Below are positions 27,547 to 35,439 of a stretch of DNA of 64,000 nt, in pieces (position 1 is the stretch's first letter; each line of letters begins with the position of its first letter). The position numbers and the translations under genes were made by a program. Under the pieces are notes generated by a model, which was not told the DNA's origin, made no database searches, and saw only the letters and a list, made by a program, of their open reading frames with translations. The DNA lies in the NCBI GenBank assembly GCA_018240025.1, contig JAFEGM010000055.1:480-64479 (forward strand), read 5' to 3'. The stretch comes from Verrucomicrobiota bacterium. GTDB lineage: Bacteria > Verrucomicrobiota > Verrucomicrobiia > Chthoniobacterales > SZAS-18.

Positions 27547-27570
27547 CGAAGCCGGCGCGTGAGGCGGCCT

Positions 27571-27936
27571 TCAGCGTGGTCGTGTCGAGGGCCGGGGCCG
27601 GTGGGCATCGCCCCAGTCGATCATCGCCTGCAGGACCGGCACGAGGCTCTGCCCCAGTTCGGTCAGTCGATAGCGCGCCCCGCGGGCGGCGCCGGCGCGC
27701 GTCTGCCGGCTGATCAGGCCGAGCTCGAGCAGCGACTGCACCTCCTGGAAGAGCATCTTGCGCGAGATCAGCGGGATGGAGCGCCGGAGGTCGGCCGTCA
27801 GTTCCACGCCTTCGCGGATCTTCCAGAGAATGATCGGCTTCCAGCGGCGTCCGAGCACGGAAGCCGTGAAGGTCATCGGGCAGCCCACGATCAGCCCGCG
27901 TTCGTTGGCGCTGTTCGTCGAATCCGCTTTGCGCAT
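27571..27936 (-). CDS. HxlR-family winged-helix transcriptional regulator
   Basis: 121 residues from ATG 27936. The family core is CPMTFTASVLGRRWKPIILWKI, then LRRSIPLISRKMLFQEVQSL and LISRQTRAGAARGARYRLTELGQSLVPVL. It has Cys in the conserved N-terminal CP position, which in HxlR and related proteins can sense aldehydes or thiol-reactive compounds. It is divergent from the dinucleotide-binding oxidoreductase at 28025, with 88 bases between starts, and probably regulates it. No clear operator palindrome is visible. Confidence 0.87.
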   Translation of the reverse strand: MRKADSTNSANERGLIVGCPMTFTASVLGRRWKPIILWKIREGVELTADLRRSIPLISRKMLFQEVQSLLELGLISRQTRAGAARGARYRLTELGQSLVPVLQAMIDWGDAHRPRPSTRPR

Positions 27937-28024
27937 GCCGGATACTCGCGCGGCGGTCCGGGCGCGCCAGTAGTCCCCAATTTGTAGCCATTTCCAGCGC
28001 GCCCCGGCCGCGATTTCCTGCGGC

Positions 28025-28645
28025 ATGAACATCGGCATTCTCGGAGGCGGACAAGTCGCGCAGCGCCTCGGTAAACTCTGCGCGGCGGCAGGTCACACGG
28101 TCAGGCTCGGCCTGCGCAACGGGCAGGAAAACGTGCAAGGCCTCGCGGCCGGCTCCCTCCCGGAGGCGGCGCGGTTTGGAGAAATCGTACTCGTGGCGCT
28201 GCCGTTCGAAGCGGCCAAGAGCGAGCTGACCCGCTGCGCGGTCGAACTGGCCGGCAAGGTGGTCGTGGATTGCACCAATCCGGTGGGTGCGGACTGGGAG
28301 CCGCTCCCGCTCGGGCCCGAGAATTCCGCCGGCGAGGAAATCGCGCGACTGCTGCCGGGCGCGCACGTGGTGAAGGCCTTCAACACGATCTTCGCGGATG
28401 TGATGACCGCCGAGCGACTGCAGCAGCGGCGCATCACCACGTTCGTCTGTGGCGACACTGCCGAGGCCCGGAGCAAGGTCATCGAGCTTGCCGGTCAGTG
28501 CGGCTTCGCACCCGTGGATGCCGGAGCCATGAGCAGCGCGCGCTACACCGAAGCGATGGCCCACTTGAACATCCGCCTCGCGGTCGCCCTGGGAGGCGGC
28601 ACGGGCGCGGCGTTCGTCTATCATCGCTTCGACTCGGGCGAATGA
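28025..28645 (+). CDS. NAD(P)-binding oxidoreductase, F420H2:NADP-reductase-like
   Basis: 206 residues. The N-terminal Rossmann motif is MNIGILGGGQVAQRLGKLCAAAG, followed by VRLGLRNGQEN and EIVLVALPFEAAKSE, then VVVDCTNPVG and HVVKAFNTIFADVM. This pattern fits the small NADP-dependent oxidoreductases of the F420-dependent reductase clan, many of which do not use F420. Substrate unknown. The divergent HxlR-type gene suggests induction by a reactive small molecule. Confidence 0.85.
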   Translation: MNIGILGGGQVAQRLGKLCAAAGHTVRLGLRNGQENVQGLAAGSLPEAARFGEIVLVALPFEAAKSELTRCAVELAGKVVVDCTNPVGADWEPLPLGPENSAGEEIARLLPGAHVVKAFNTIFADVMTAERLQQRRITTFVCGDTAEARSKVIELAGQCGFAPVDAGAMSSARYTEAMAHLNIRLAVALGGGTGAAFVYHRFDSGE

Positions 28646-28688
28646 GGAATCTTGCGGGCCGCCAGAGCATGCTGGCCGCAGTGGCAAA

Positions 28689-28757
28689 AAGGCCAGAAGG
28701 CCAGAAGCCAGAGCGACCCAGTATTCACTCTGGAATTCTGGCCTTCTCGCCTTCTTG
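28689..28757. repeat. Imperfect inverted repeat of GGCCAGAA words
   Basis: AAGGCCAGAAGGCCAGAAG in the left arm (about 28689-28713) faces CTCTGGAATTCTGGCCTTCTCG in the right arm (28729-28757). Aligning the arms gives about 25 matches over 28-29 positions. The left arm is a direct duplication of GGCCAGAA. It lies 43 bases after the stop of the oxidoreductase gene. The 262-base gap (28646-28907) holds no gene that I can support. Confidence 0.75.
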
Positions 28758-28907
28758 TGACCACGCGAGGACGCCGCAGTCACACGGGCTGCACATTGGT
28801 GCCCATGCCTGAAGGAGGCGTCTGGAGCGGCGGAATTCTGGCCCGCTGGCGCGCGCAACCGCTTTCCCGTTGCCGCAGATCGCTCCGCGCGGGTAATCTG
28901 CGGGGCC

Positions 28908-29375
28908 ATGGAATTCGACCGCACGCTGCGCGCCGCGCAGGGGTATCTCGAATTGGAAATGGCGGCCGAGGCCGCAGCGGAGCTCGACCGGCTGCCGCCC
29001 GAGGCGGAGGGCCGTCCGGAGGTCTTGCGCCTGCGCATCGGGCTCGCCTTGCAGGAGCACGCCTGGGATCGCGGCTTGGAACTGAGCCGCCGGCTCTGTG
29101 TGGCAGAGCCGCGGCGGGCGCTCGGCTTCATCCACGCGGCCTTCTGCCTGCACGAGCTGGGGCGCACCGCGGAGGCGAAGCAGTTGCTGGAGGAAGGGCC
29201 GCAGTCGCTCCAGGCCAACGCGATCTACCACTACAATCTCGGCTGCTACCACGCCCGGTTGGGCGAACTCGATGCGGCCCAGGAATGTGTGGCCAAGGCC
29301 TTGGAGATGGACCCGACCCTGCGCGAGAGCGCCCGCTACGACAGCGATCTGGAGTCGTTGCGCTGCCAGCTCTGA
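28908..29375 (+). CDS. Small tetratricopeptide-repeat protein
   Basis: 155 residues built from about four TPR-like helical pairs. The clearest is ANAIYHYNLGCYHARLGELDAAQECVAKALEMDP, which has the W/L-G-Y-A-P pattern of the repeat. No signal peptide or enzyme motif. It is the gene immediately upstream of recA, but the SOS-like box and the recA start lie in the 88-base gap, so recA probably has its own promoter. Function is unknown; TPR proteins are generally adaptors. Confidence 0.75.
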   Translation: MEFDRTLRAAQGYLELEMAAEAAAELDRLPPEAEGRPEVLRLRIGLALQEHAWDRGLELSRRLCVAEPRRALGFIHAAFCLHELGRTAEAKQLLEEGPQSLQANAIYHYNLGCYHARLGELDAAQECVAKALEMDPTLRESARYDSDLESLRCQL

Positions 29376-29413
29376 GGCGAAGGCGGGCGGGATGGGCCGA
29401 AAAAATCTCGCCC

Positions 29414-29427
29414 GTTTCAATTGAACA
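29414..29427 (+). promoter_or_regulatory. Candidate LexA (SOS) box upstream of recA
   Basis: GTTTC-AATT-GAACA matches eight of ten positions of TGTTC-N4-GAACA, the LexA motif I recall as reported for Verrucomicrobia. The core TTCAATTGAA (29416-29425) is a perfect palindrome. Its right half overlaps a -35-like TTGAAC (29421-29426). It is 37 bases before the recA start, and recA is a standard SOS target. Confidence 0.6.
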
Positions 29428-29463
29428 CATTTGCCAGAGCGGGAATCTGGTTTAGGAGCGCGC

Positions 29464-30504
29464 ATGGCTGCCAAATCCGCTCCCGCCCCCGCCGCTGAAA
29501 AAGCTTCCCCCGCCCGTTCGAATCGCGATCTCGACCTGGCCATCCAGGAAATCGCCAAGGACTTCGGCGAGGGGGCGATCATGCGGCTGGGCGACAAGAC
29601 CAGCATGAAGGTCGAGGTCATTCCGACCGGCAACATCCTGATCGACCGGGCCCTGGGCTGCGGCGGCTTCCCGCGCGGCCGCATCGTGGAGATCTTCGGG
29701 CCGGAGTCGTCGGGCAAGACGACCCTCACGCTCACGGTCATCGCCCAGGCGCAAAAGCGCGGCGGTCTGGCGGCCTTCATCGACGTGGAGCACGCGCTCG
29801 ACCCGCAATACGCCAAGAAGCTCGGGGTGAACGTGAACGACCTGCTCGTCTCCCAGCCCAGCTCGGGCGAGGAGGCGCTGCGCATCTGCGAGACGCTGGT
29901 GCGGTCGAATGCGCTCGACGTCATCGTGGTCGACTCGGTCGCCGCGCTCGTGACCAAGGCGGAACTCGAGGGCGAGATCGGCGACGCCACGGTCGGCGCC
30001 CAGGCGCGTCTGATGAGCGCTGCTCTGCGCAAACTGACGGCGCTGATCTCGAAGGCGCGCACGACCTGCATCTTCACCAACCAGATCCGCGAAAAGATCG
30101 GCGTGATGTTCGGCAATCCGGAAACGACCCCCGGCGGCAAGGCGCTCAAGTTTTACTCCAGCGTGCGCTGCGACATCCGCCGCATCGGGCAGATCAAGCA
30201 GACGGACGGCTCGGTCATCGGCAACCGGACCAAGGTCAAGGTGGTGAAGAACAAGGTGGCGCCGCCCTTCACGGAGGCGGAGTTCGACATCATGTACAAC
30301 GAGGGCATTTCGGCCACCGGCTCGCTCCTCGACCTCGCCCTGGAGAAGAATATCATCGAGAAGCGCGGCAGCTGGATGAGCTACAAGGGCAGTCAGCTGG
30401 CCCAGGGCCGCGATGCCGCCAAGGAGCTGCTGAAGAAGGATGCGGCGCTCTATTCGGAGATCGAGGCCGCCGTGCTGGCCACGATGAACGCGGCGGAGTC
30501 GTAA
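29464..30504 (+). CDS. recA: Recombinase RecA
   Basis: 346 residues. Walker A is GPESSGKTT, followed by the RecA-specific [19 protein letters not shown], the [21 protein letters not shown] segment, and loop-2-type [22 protein letters not shown]. It forms the ATP-dependent filament for strand exchange and LexA coprotease activity. The ATG at 29464 has AGGAG five bases upstream (29454-29458). An ATG 33 bases earlier lies inside the regulatory region and is rejected. A short Ala/Pro N-terminal extension precedes the core. A likely SOS box lies 37 bases upstream. Confidence 0.98.
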   Translation: MAAKSAPAPAAEKASPARSNRDLDLAIQEIAKDFGEGAIMRLGDKTSMKVEVIPTGNILIDRALGCGGFPRGRIVEIFGPESSGKTTLTLTVIAQAQKRGGLAAFIDVEHALDPQYAKKLGVNVNDLLVSQPSSGEEALRICETLVRSNALDVIVVDSVAALVTKAELEGEIGDATVGAQARLMSAALRKLTALISKARTTCIFTNQIREKIGVMFGNPETTPGGKALKFYSSVRCDIRRIGQIKQTDGSVIGNRTKVKVVKNKVAPPFTEAEFDIMYNEGISATGSLLDLALEKNIIEKRGSWMSYKGSQLAQGRDAAKELLKKDAALYSEIEAAVLATMNAAES

Positions 30505-30522
30505 AGTCCGCCTCCAGGAGGC

Positions 30523-30549
30523 CGGCCGGGCAGGCAGCACGCCCGGCCG
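30523..30549 (+). terminator. Hairpin downstream of recA
   Basis: CGGCCGGGC (30523-30531) pairs perfectly with GCCCGGCCG (30541-30549) around a nine-base loop. It begins about 18 bases after the recA stop. There is no U-tract, so it may need Rho or act as a stabiliser. Confidence 0.55.
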
Positions 30550-30725
30550 TGGACGGAGGGGCGGTCCCCGGTGCGCCCCGGAGCCCAGACGCCGACGCTC
30601 TTCCACTTGGCGCTGCATGGCGGGCCGCGTCACCCCCAACTGGGCCGCATCCGGACTGGCCTCTCGCGTCGGAAAAGGTTAGCCGTTTCGCAGTCCGATC
30701 CTCCCTCGTCGGACCGGCTTCCACC

Positions 30726-32384
30726 ATGCGTCTTCCCAGTACTCTCCTCCTCCTCGCCACTTCTCTCCTAACCCAGGCAGCGTTCGGCCAAGGCTCGCTT
30801 ACCCCACCGGGAGCGCCGGCCGCTTCGATGCGCAGCCTCGACCAGGTCGCGCCGCGCACGCCCATCCCGGGCGGGACGTCCGGATTCTCCATCAATGCGC
30901 CGGGCTCGTACTACCTGACCGGCAACATCACGGTCACGACCGGGAACGGCATCTCAGTCAATGTGGACAACGTCTCCATCGACCTGAACGGATTCACGAT
31001 CTCGTCCACCGCGAGCCCCGCCACCGGCTTTGGCGTCGCGCTCGTGGGCGGGCGCTCGCACGTGGCCGTCAGCAACGGCCACATCCGCGGGACGACCACC
31101 TTCTCCGGGAGCTTCACCACGGGCGGATTCACCTCCGGCGTCGACTACAGCGGCGCGCCGCCGAAGAACGTGCGGGTCGAGGCGCTCTCGGTTTCCGGCA
31201 CGGCCAGCTATGGCGTCGATCTCGGCACGGACCGCTCCACGGTCATCACGAACACGACCGCCCGGACCTGCCAGTTCATCGGCCTGCGGGCCGGAGCGGT
31301 GTCCGACTCCGCGGCGCTGGAGGCGGGCAGCACGGCTATCAGCGCCACCACGGCGTCGAACGTGCTCGGCACGCTGACCGGCGCCGGCACGGCCGTGGCG
31401 GTCACCGATCCCACCATCGCCTCGGTCTCCACTCAGATCACGAGTCTGCAATCCTCAGTCACCGGGAGCACCGATCCGCGCACGCGCATCCCCGGTGGGT
31501 CGAACAATTTCGTCATCAGCAGCTCCGGCTCCTACGTGCTGACCGGCAACCTCACGGTGGCCGACAGCGATGGCATCCAGATCAATGCCGACAACGTCAC
31601 GCTGGATCTCAACGGCTATACCATCACCTGCACCGGCGGCAGTTCGCCGGGATCGGGCGTCCTCATCAACGGCTCCCGGGAGAACGTCACCGTGCGCAAC
31701 GGCAACATCGTCGGCGGCACGACCTTCAGCGCCGGCACCTATACGACCGCCGGCTTCTTCAATGGCATCTTCGCCTCCTCTGGCGCGCGGAACGTGCGCA
31801 TCGAGAACGTGTCCGTCTTCGGAGTCCAGCGAGGGCTGCAAATTGCGCTGACCGACGACTCCGGAATCATCGAAAACTGTCACGTCAACCTCTCGGCGAC
31901 CAGCGGCCTGACGGCCGCGATCGTGCACCGCAGCATCGCGCGGGTCTGCGCCAACAACGCAATTACCGGCAAGTCGGTCACCGGTTGCGTCGGCGAATCG
32001 AACGGAGGGTACGGCATCAGTGCGGAAAACGTTTCCGACAGCCTCGGCATCAGCAGTAGCTCATCGAGCAGCTTCGCCGGGATCTTTGCCAGTACCGCCA
32101 CGAACTGCACCGGAACGGGGACCAACGCCGCCGCTGGCCTGTTTTCCATCGTGGCGACCAACTGCCGCGGAACCTCGGTTTCCGGTTTCGGCGTGAACGC
32201 CTCGCAGGCGGCCACCAACTGCTTCGGCAGTTCGACCAGCGGGACTGGCGTCAGCACCCAGATCGCCAACCAATGCAACGGCATCTCCACGAGCGGCACC
32301 GGCCTCGTCGCCACGATCGGCGTAGCCTGCCGCGGTTCGGGCGCCACGCCGCTCTCGATCACCAATCGCTACAACATGCCCTGA
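30726..32384 (+). CDS. Secreted right-handed beta-helix protein with duplicated N-terminal module
   Basis: 552 residues with a signal peptide (MRLPSTLLLLATSLLTQAAFG). A module of about 55 residues occurs twice: PIPGGTSGFSINAPGSYYLTGNI at about 40-95 and RIPGGSNNFVISSSGSYVLTGNL at about 252-305. Each leads into NVSIDLNGFTI or NVTLDLNGYTI and then beta-helix strands. The pattern resembles pectate-lyase-like/NosD-type parallel beta-helices. No catalytic set is recognisable. The C-terminal 150 residues repeat short CRGTS/CNGISTSG-type turns. Probably an extracellular structural or glycan-binding protein; that is inference. It converges with the ABC ATPase gene (10 bases between stops). Confidence 0.78.
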   Translation: MRLPSTLLLLATSLLTQAAFGQGSLTPPGAPAASMRSLDQVAPRTPIPGGTSGFSINAPGSYYLTGNITVTTGNGISVNVDNVSIDLNGFTISSTASPATGFGVALVGGRSHVAVSNGHIRGTTTFSGSFTTGGFTSGVDYSGAPPKNVRVEALSVSGTASYGVDLGTDRSTVITNTTARTCQFIGLRAGAVSDSAALEAGSTAISATTASNVLGTLTGAGTAVAVTDPTIASVSTQITSLQSSVTGSTDPRTRIPGGSNNFVISSSGSYVLTGNLTVADSDGIQINADNVTLDLNGYTITCTGGSSPGSGVLINGSRENVTVRNGNIVGGTTFSAGTYTTAGFFNGIFASSGARNVRIENVSVFGVQRGLQIALTDDSGIIENCHVNLSATSGLTAAIVHRSIARVCANNAITGKSVTGCVGESNGGYGISAENVSDSLGISSSSSSSFAGIFASTATNCTGTGTNAAAGLFSIVATNCRGTSVSGFGVNASQAATNCFGSSTSGTGVSTQIANQCNGISTSGTGLVATIGVACRGSGATPLSITNRYNMP

Positions 32385-32394
32385 GCCAGCCGGC

Positions 32395-33225
32395 TTAGTC
32401 CGCCTCCGCCAGCGCGTCGCCGATGGTCGCCAGCCGTCGGCGATGCGCGCCGAGGCGGGGAATGCAATCGATCAACGCCCGGGTGTAGGGATGGCTCGGG
32501 TGGTCCAGTACCGCCTCGGCCGGCCCGCGCTCGACGATCTCCCCGCGGAACATCACCACCACTTCGTCGGCCAGGCCGCGGATGATGGAGAACTTGTGGG
32601 TGATGAGCAGCACGCTCATCCCCAGCTCCTGCTTCAGGTCCCGTAGCAGGGCCATGATGTCGGCCTCGACCGTGACATCGAGCGCGGTCGTCGGTTCGTC
32701 CGCCACCAGCAGCTGCGGGCGCCCGCAGAGGGCCATGGCGATCATGACCCGCTGCTGCATGCCGCCGCTCAGTTCGTGCGGATACGCTCCGAGGCGCTTT
32801 TCGGGTTCGGTCAGGCGCACGCGCTTGAGCCAGTTCAGGGTTTCCTCCTCGCGCGCCTCCGCCGGCACATCGGGTCGATGCAGCCGCAGCGCCTCACCGA
32901 GTTGCGTGCGGACGGTGAAGACCGGATTCAATGCCGTGGCCGGTTCCTGGAAGACGTAGGCGATCGTCCCGCCGCGCAGCCGACGCAGCTCCTCTCCGGA
33001 CATCTCCAACACGTTGCGTCCGCCCACCCGGATGGCCCCGGCCGGATAGCGCGTGGGCGGTTCGGGCAGCAGCCGCGTTAGGGCCAGGGCCGTCACGCTC
33101 TTGCCGCTGCCAGATTCCCCCACCACAGCGAGGCTCCGGCCCGCTTCGATGCTCCAGGAAATGTCCGCCACCACGGGCTTGGCCGGGCCGAAGGCGATGC
33201 TGAGTTGGTCGACCTCGACGAGCAC
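32395..33225 (-). CDS. Peptide/nickel-type ABC transporter ATP-binding protein (DppD/OppD-like), orphan
   Basis: 276 residues from GTG 33225, where homology begins (VEVDQLSIAFG). Walker A is GESGSGKS, the signature LSGGMQQRV, Walker B LLVADEPTTALD, and the H-loop LLITHK. FQEPATALNP and HPSHPYTRALID are characteristic of the Opp/Dpp ATPases. The usual C-terminal Cys-rich oligopeptide extension is absent. No permease, second ATPase or binding protein is adjacent, so its partners are elsewhere in the genome or it is a remnant. The GTG start has no obvious ribosome binding site. Confidence 0.85.
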   Translation of the reverse strand: MLVEVDQLSIAFGPAKPVVADISWSIEAGRSLAVVGESGSGKSVTALALTRLLPEPPTRYPAGAIRVGGRNVLEMSGEELRRLRGGTIAYVFQEPATALNPVFTVRTQLGEALRLHRPDVPAEAREEETLNWLKRVRLTEPEKRLGAYPHELSGGMQQRVMIAMALCGRPQLLVADEPTTALDVTVEADIMALLRDLKQELGMSVLLITHKFSIIRGLADEVVVMFRGEIVERGPAEAVLDHPSHPYTRALIDCIPRLGAHRRRLATIGDALAEAD

Positions 33226-33286
33226 GCCGGGATAAAACTCCAGATTCCGATCCGCGCCAAGCCCGGCCCCGCGCGCTCGTCGCGAG

Positions 33287-33742
33287 CTACTCGATGGGCC
33301 GCCGATAGACGTGCTGCGTCTTCGTCCGCTCGAAGCCCAGCCACTCGTAGAAGCGCTGCGCGTCGTTCCGTTCCGCGTTGGCCCGCAGGCCGAGCATGCG
33401 CAGGCCGCGGTTGCGGGCCCAATGCTCGGATCCGGCCACGAGGGCACGCCCGACGCCGGTACGGCGCCATTCCTCATCCACCACCAAGCCGGTCAGTTCG
33501 CCGCGCGGTTCGTTGGCCACCGGACGAACCGTGACCACGTGCACCCAGCCGACCACCCCGCTCTCGGGGACCTCGGCCACGAAGATGCCGTTGCCTTCCG
33601 GCTGGTGGATGAGCACGGCCAGCCGTTCGCCCACCTGCTCCTCCGTCGAGGGATAGCCGAGCTGCGACGACAATTTGGCGATCGCCGCGGCATCCTCCAC
33701 TCGCGCCGGGCGCACATCGATGAAAAACGATCCTCCGTCCAT
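33287..33742 (-). CDS. GNAT-family N-acetyltransferase
   Basis: 151 residues, a complete GNAT domain. The N-terminus is VRPARVEDAAAIAKL. The acetyl-CoA pyrophosphate loop is RRTGVGRAL after LTGLVVDEEW, and the C-terminal strand contains AQRFYEWLGFERTKTQHVYRR. Substrate unknown. It is upstream of the orphan ABC ATPase on the same strand with about 60 bases between, and downstream of a heptamer repeat array. Confidence 0.87.
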   Translation of the reverse strand: MDGGSFFIDVRPARVEDAAAIAKLSSQLGYPSTEEQVGERLAVLIHQPEGNGIFVAEVPESGVVGWVHVVTVRPVANEPRGELTGLVVDEEWRRTGVGRALVAGSEHWARNRGLRMLGLRANAERNDAQRFYEWLGFERTKTQHVYRRPIE

Positions 33743-33795
33743 GGGTCAGAAAGTTCTATAGCCCGCCGCGGCGCGGAAGCCCAGACGATTTGGAA

Positions 33796-33851
33796 GGATG
33801 AAGGATGAAGGATGAAGGATGAAGGATGAAGGATGAAGGATGAAGGATGAA
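33796..33851. repeat. Perfect GGATGAA heptamer array, eight copies
   Basis: Eight identical tandem copies of GGATGAA (56 bases) between the GNAT gene and the UVR-motif gene. The same heptamer, in six copies, occurs at 56436-56477. The 263-base gap 33743-34005 otherwise holds no gene that I can support. Confidence 0.97.
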
Positions 33852-33970
33852 CCGCGCCTTCGAAGCGCGAATGATGGACGGCGGGCGTCCCAGAGCAGAC
33901 AACCCAGTGCCGGACGTCGGCCAAGTCACGGCGGCCGAGACGATGAGCACCCCGCGTGTCCGAGCCGGGC

Positions 33971-34007
33971 CTTCTTCCTTCCTCCTTGCGCCTTCTTCCT
34001 TTTCTTC
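33971..34007. repeat. 37-bp dispersed element, copy 1
   Basis: A pyrimidine-rich 37-base sequence (begins CTTCTTCCTTCCTCC, ends CCTTTTCTTC) that is identical to 56500-56536. A 21-base part recurs at 44751-44771. On the minus strand it starts at the stop codon of the UVR-motif gene, so the TGA at 34006-34008 overlaps its edge. Confidence 0.92.
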
Positions 34008-34755
34008 ACGTCTTCGCCTCGAGGGCCTTGATCGCGTCCCGCAGTGTGGCGGCGCGTTCGTAGGCTTCGCTGGCGATGGCGGTTTCGAGTTCCTGGCGGA
34101 GTTTCTCCAGCTTGGTCAGCGGGCGCTTGGCGCGCACCTCCTCCAGGAGGTCGTTGAGGAACGAAAGCTCCGCGCTCTCGGCGGCGGCATCGGGATTGCC
34201 CACCGACTGGTAGAACTCGATGATGGCCTCGCGGCCCTTCTCGATGAACTTGATGGCCGCTCCGTAGTTGTCGTTGTCGACCTCGAGAGCCGCCCGGGCG
34301 CGCGTATTCATCATCAGCACGTAGGGACGGAACTGCTGGAAGGCCATGGCCAGTTCCTCCTTCTCGACGTGAGCGGCGACGAAGGTGAAGAGATCGAGAT
34401 TCCGCTGGGTGTCGCGGATGACCGCCTTGTAGTCCTTCAGCTGATAGAGCGCGAGGTAGCGGTGGTAGTATTGAATGCCTTCCTGCTGCAGCTCGCCGCA
34501 GTCCTCCGCCGTCAGCTGGTAGGTGCCGCCGTCATTCTCCGCCCGCTCGGCCTCGGCCTGATGGTGAGCCAGGAGCGACTCCGCGCCGCGGGGGCGCGTC
34601 CCGTCCGGACGCCCGGACACCTCCATCTGGATCACGCCGAGGTCGATGCGCAGCTGCACCTTGTCCCGGCCATCCAGGCCCGCCACGCGGCGGACCTTGA
34701 TCTGTCCGGGTTCATGCGGCCAGTCTCCGAGGATTTGGTTGAGGTCGAGGCTCAT
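34006..34755 (-). CDS. UvrB/UvrC (UVR) motif-containing protein
   Basis: 249 residues. The N-terminal 200 are of unknown fold, with a conserved-looking opening LNQILGDWPHEPGQIKVRRV and a helical middle. The C-terminus is a classic UVR motif of about 36 residues, LTKLEKLRQELETAIASEAYERAATLRD, which mediates UvrB-UvrC and similar contacts. Proteins with this layout occur widely in planctomycetes and verrucomicrobia. They are not the excision nuclease itself, and a role in a protein complex is inferred. Its stop overlaps a dispersed pyrimidine-rich repeat. Confidence 0.82.
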   Translation of the reverse strand: MSLDLNQILGDWPHEPGQIKVRRVAGLDGRDKVQLRIDLGVIQMEVSGRPDGTRPRGAESLLAHHQAEAERAENDGGTYQLTAEDCGELQQEGIQYYHRYLALYQLKDYKAVIRDTQRNLDLFTFVAAHVEKEELAMAFQQFRPYVLMMNTRARAALEVDNDNYGAAIKFIEKGREAIIEFYQSVGNPDAAAESAELSFLNDLLEEVRAKRPLTKLEKLRQELETAIASEAYERAATLRDAIKALEAKT

Positions 34756-34841
34756 ACAGCGCTCTACTACTCGAATCCGGCGCTCGGATTGTCAAAAATG
34801 CAGGCTGGCATATGGCCACCGGCAGGGAGAGGCTGCCGGAC

Positions 34842-35312
34842 ATGCATCCGCACGCCGCCTTGCTCGACAAATTCTACGCCGCCTTCGCCCAGCGGGACGG
34901 CGCCACCATGGCCACCTGTTACGCGCCGGACGCCACCTTCGAGGATCCGGCTTTCCAGCTCAAAGGGGCCGAGATCGGGGCGATGTGGACCATGCTCTGC
35001 GAACGCGGCAAGGACCTGCGGCTCGAGGCCAGCGGTATCCAGGCCGACGACACCCGCGGCCAGGCGCATTGGGAGGCGTGGTACACGTTCTCTGGGACCG
35101 GCCGGAAGGTGCACAACATCATCGATGCCACCTTCACGTTCCGCGACGGGCTCATCGCCACGCATGTCGACAAATTCGACTTCCATCGCTGGTCGCGGCA
35201 GGCGCTCGGTCTGCCCGGGTTGCTGCTGGGTTGGACCGGCATTCTGCAGGGCAAGGTGCGCGAAAAAGCCATGACCGGCCTGCGCCAGTTCATGGCCAAG
35301 CGCGGGCTCTGA
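34842..35312 (+). CDS. SnoaL-like / NTF2-fold protein
   Basis: 156 residues from ATG 34842; an ATG at 34812 would add ten residues. The later start is preferred because GGGAGAGG lies nine bases upstream of it. Pattern: LLDKFYAAFAQRDGATMATCYAPDATFEDPAF, then W.TFSGTGRKVHNIIDATFTFRDGLI, the cone-shaped NTF2-like fold of SnoaL-type proteins. Members include isomerases, cyclases and non-enzymes. Function unknown. It is divergent from the UVR-motif gene. Confidence 0.82.
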   Translation: MHPHAALLDKFYAAFAQRDGATMATCYAPDATFEDPAFQLKGAEIGAMWTMLCERGKDLRLEASGIQADDTRGQAHWEAWYTFSGTGRKVHNIIDATFTFRDGLIATHVDKFDFHRWSRQALGLPGLLLGWTGILQGKVREKAMTGLRQFMAKRGL

Positions 35313-35439
35313 GCAAGGCCGGATCGGCTGACGCATTGCCGCGAATTTCCCGGATGCGCCGCCGGTCCGGGGACCGATGCTGTCCCTCCCGCGGCTCGGC
35401 CTGCGCCGGGCGGCATCCTGAGCACTTGTCTTTCATCGC

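Noticed and set aside
33796..33851. The GGATGAA array as a coding repeat or phase-variable tract of a surface gene
   Set aside because: It is intergenic on both strands and is not preceded by a start codon with ribosome binding site. At the second locus it only trims the end of acpH.
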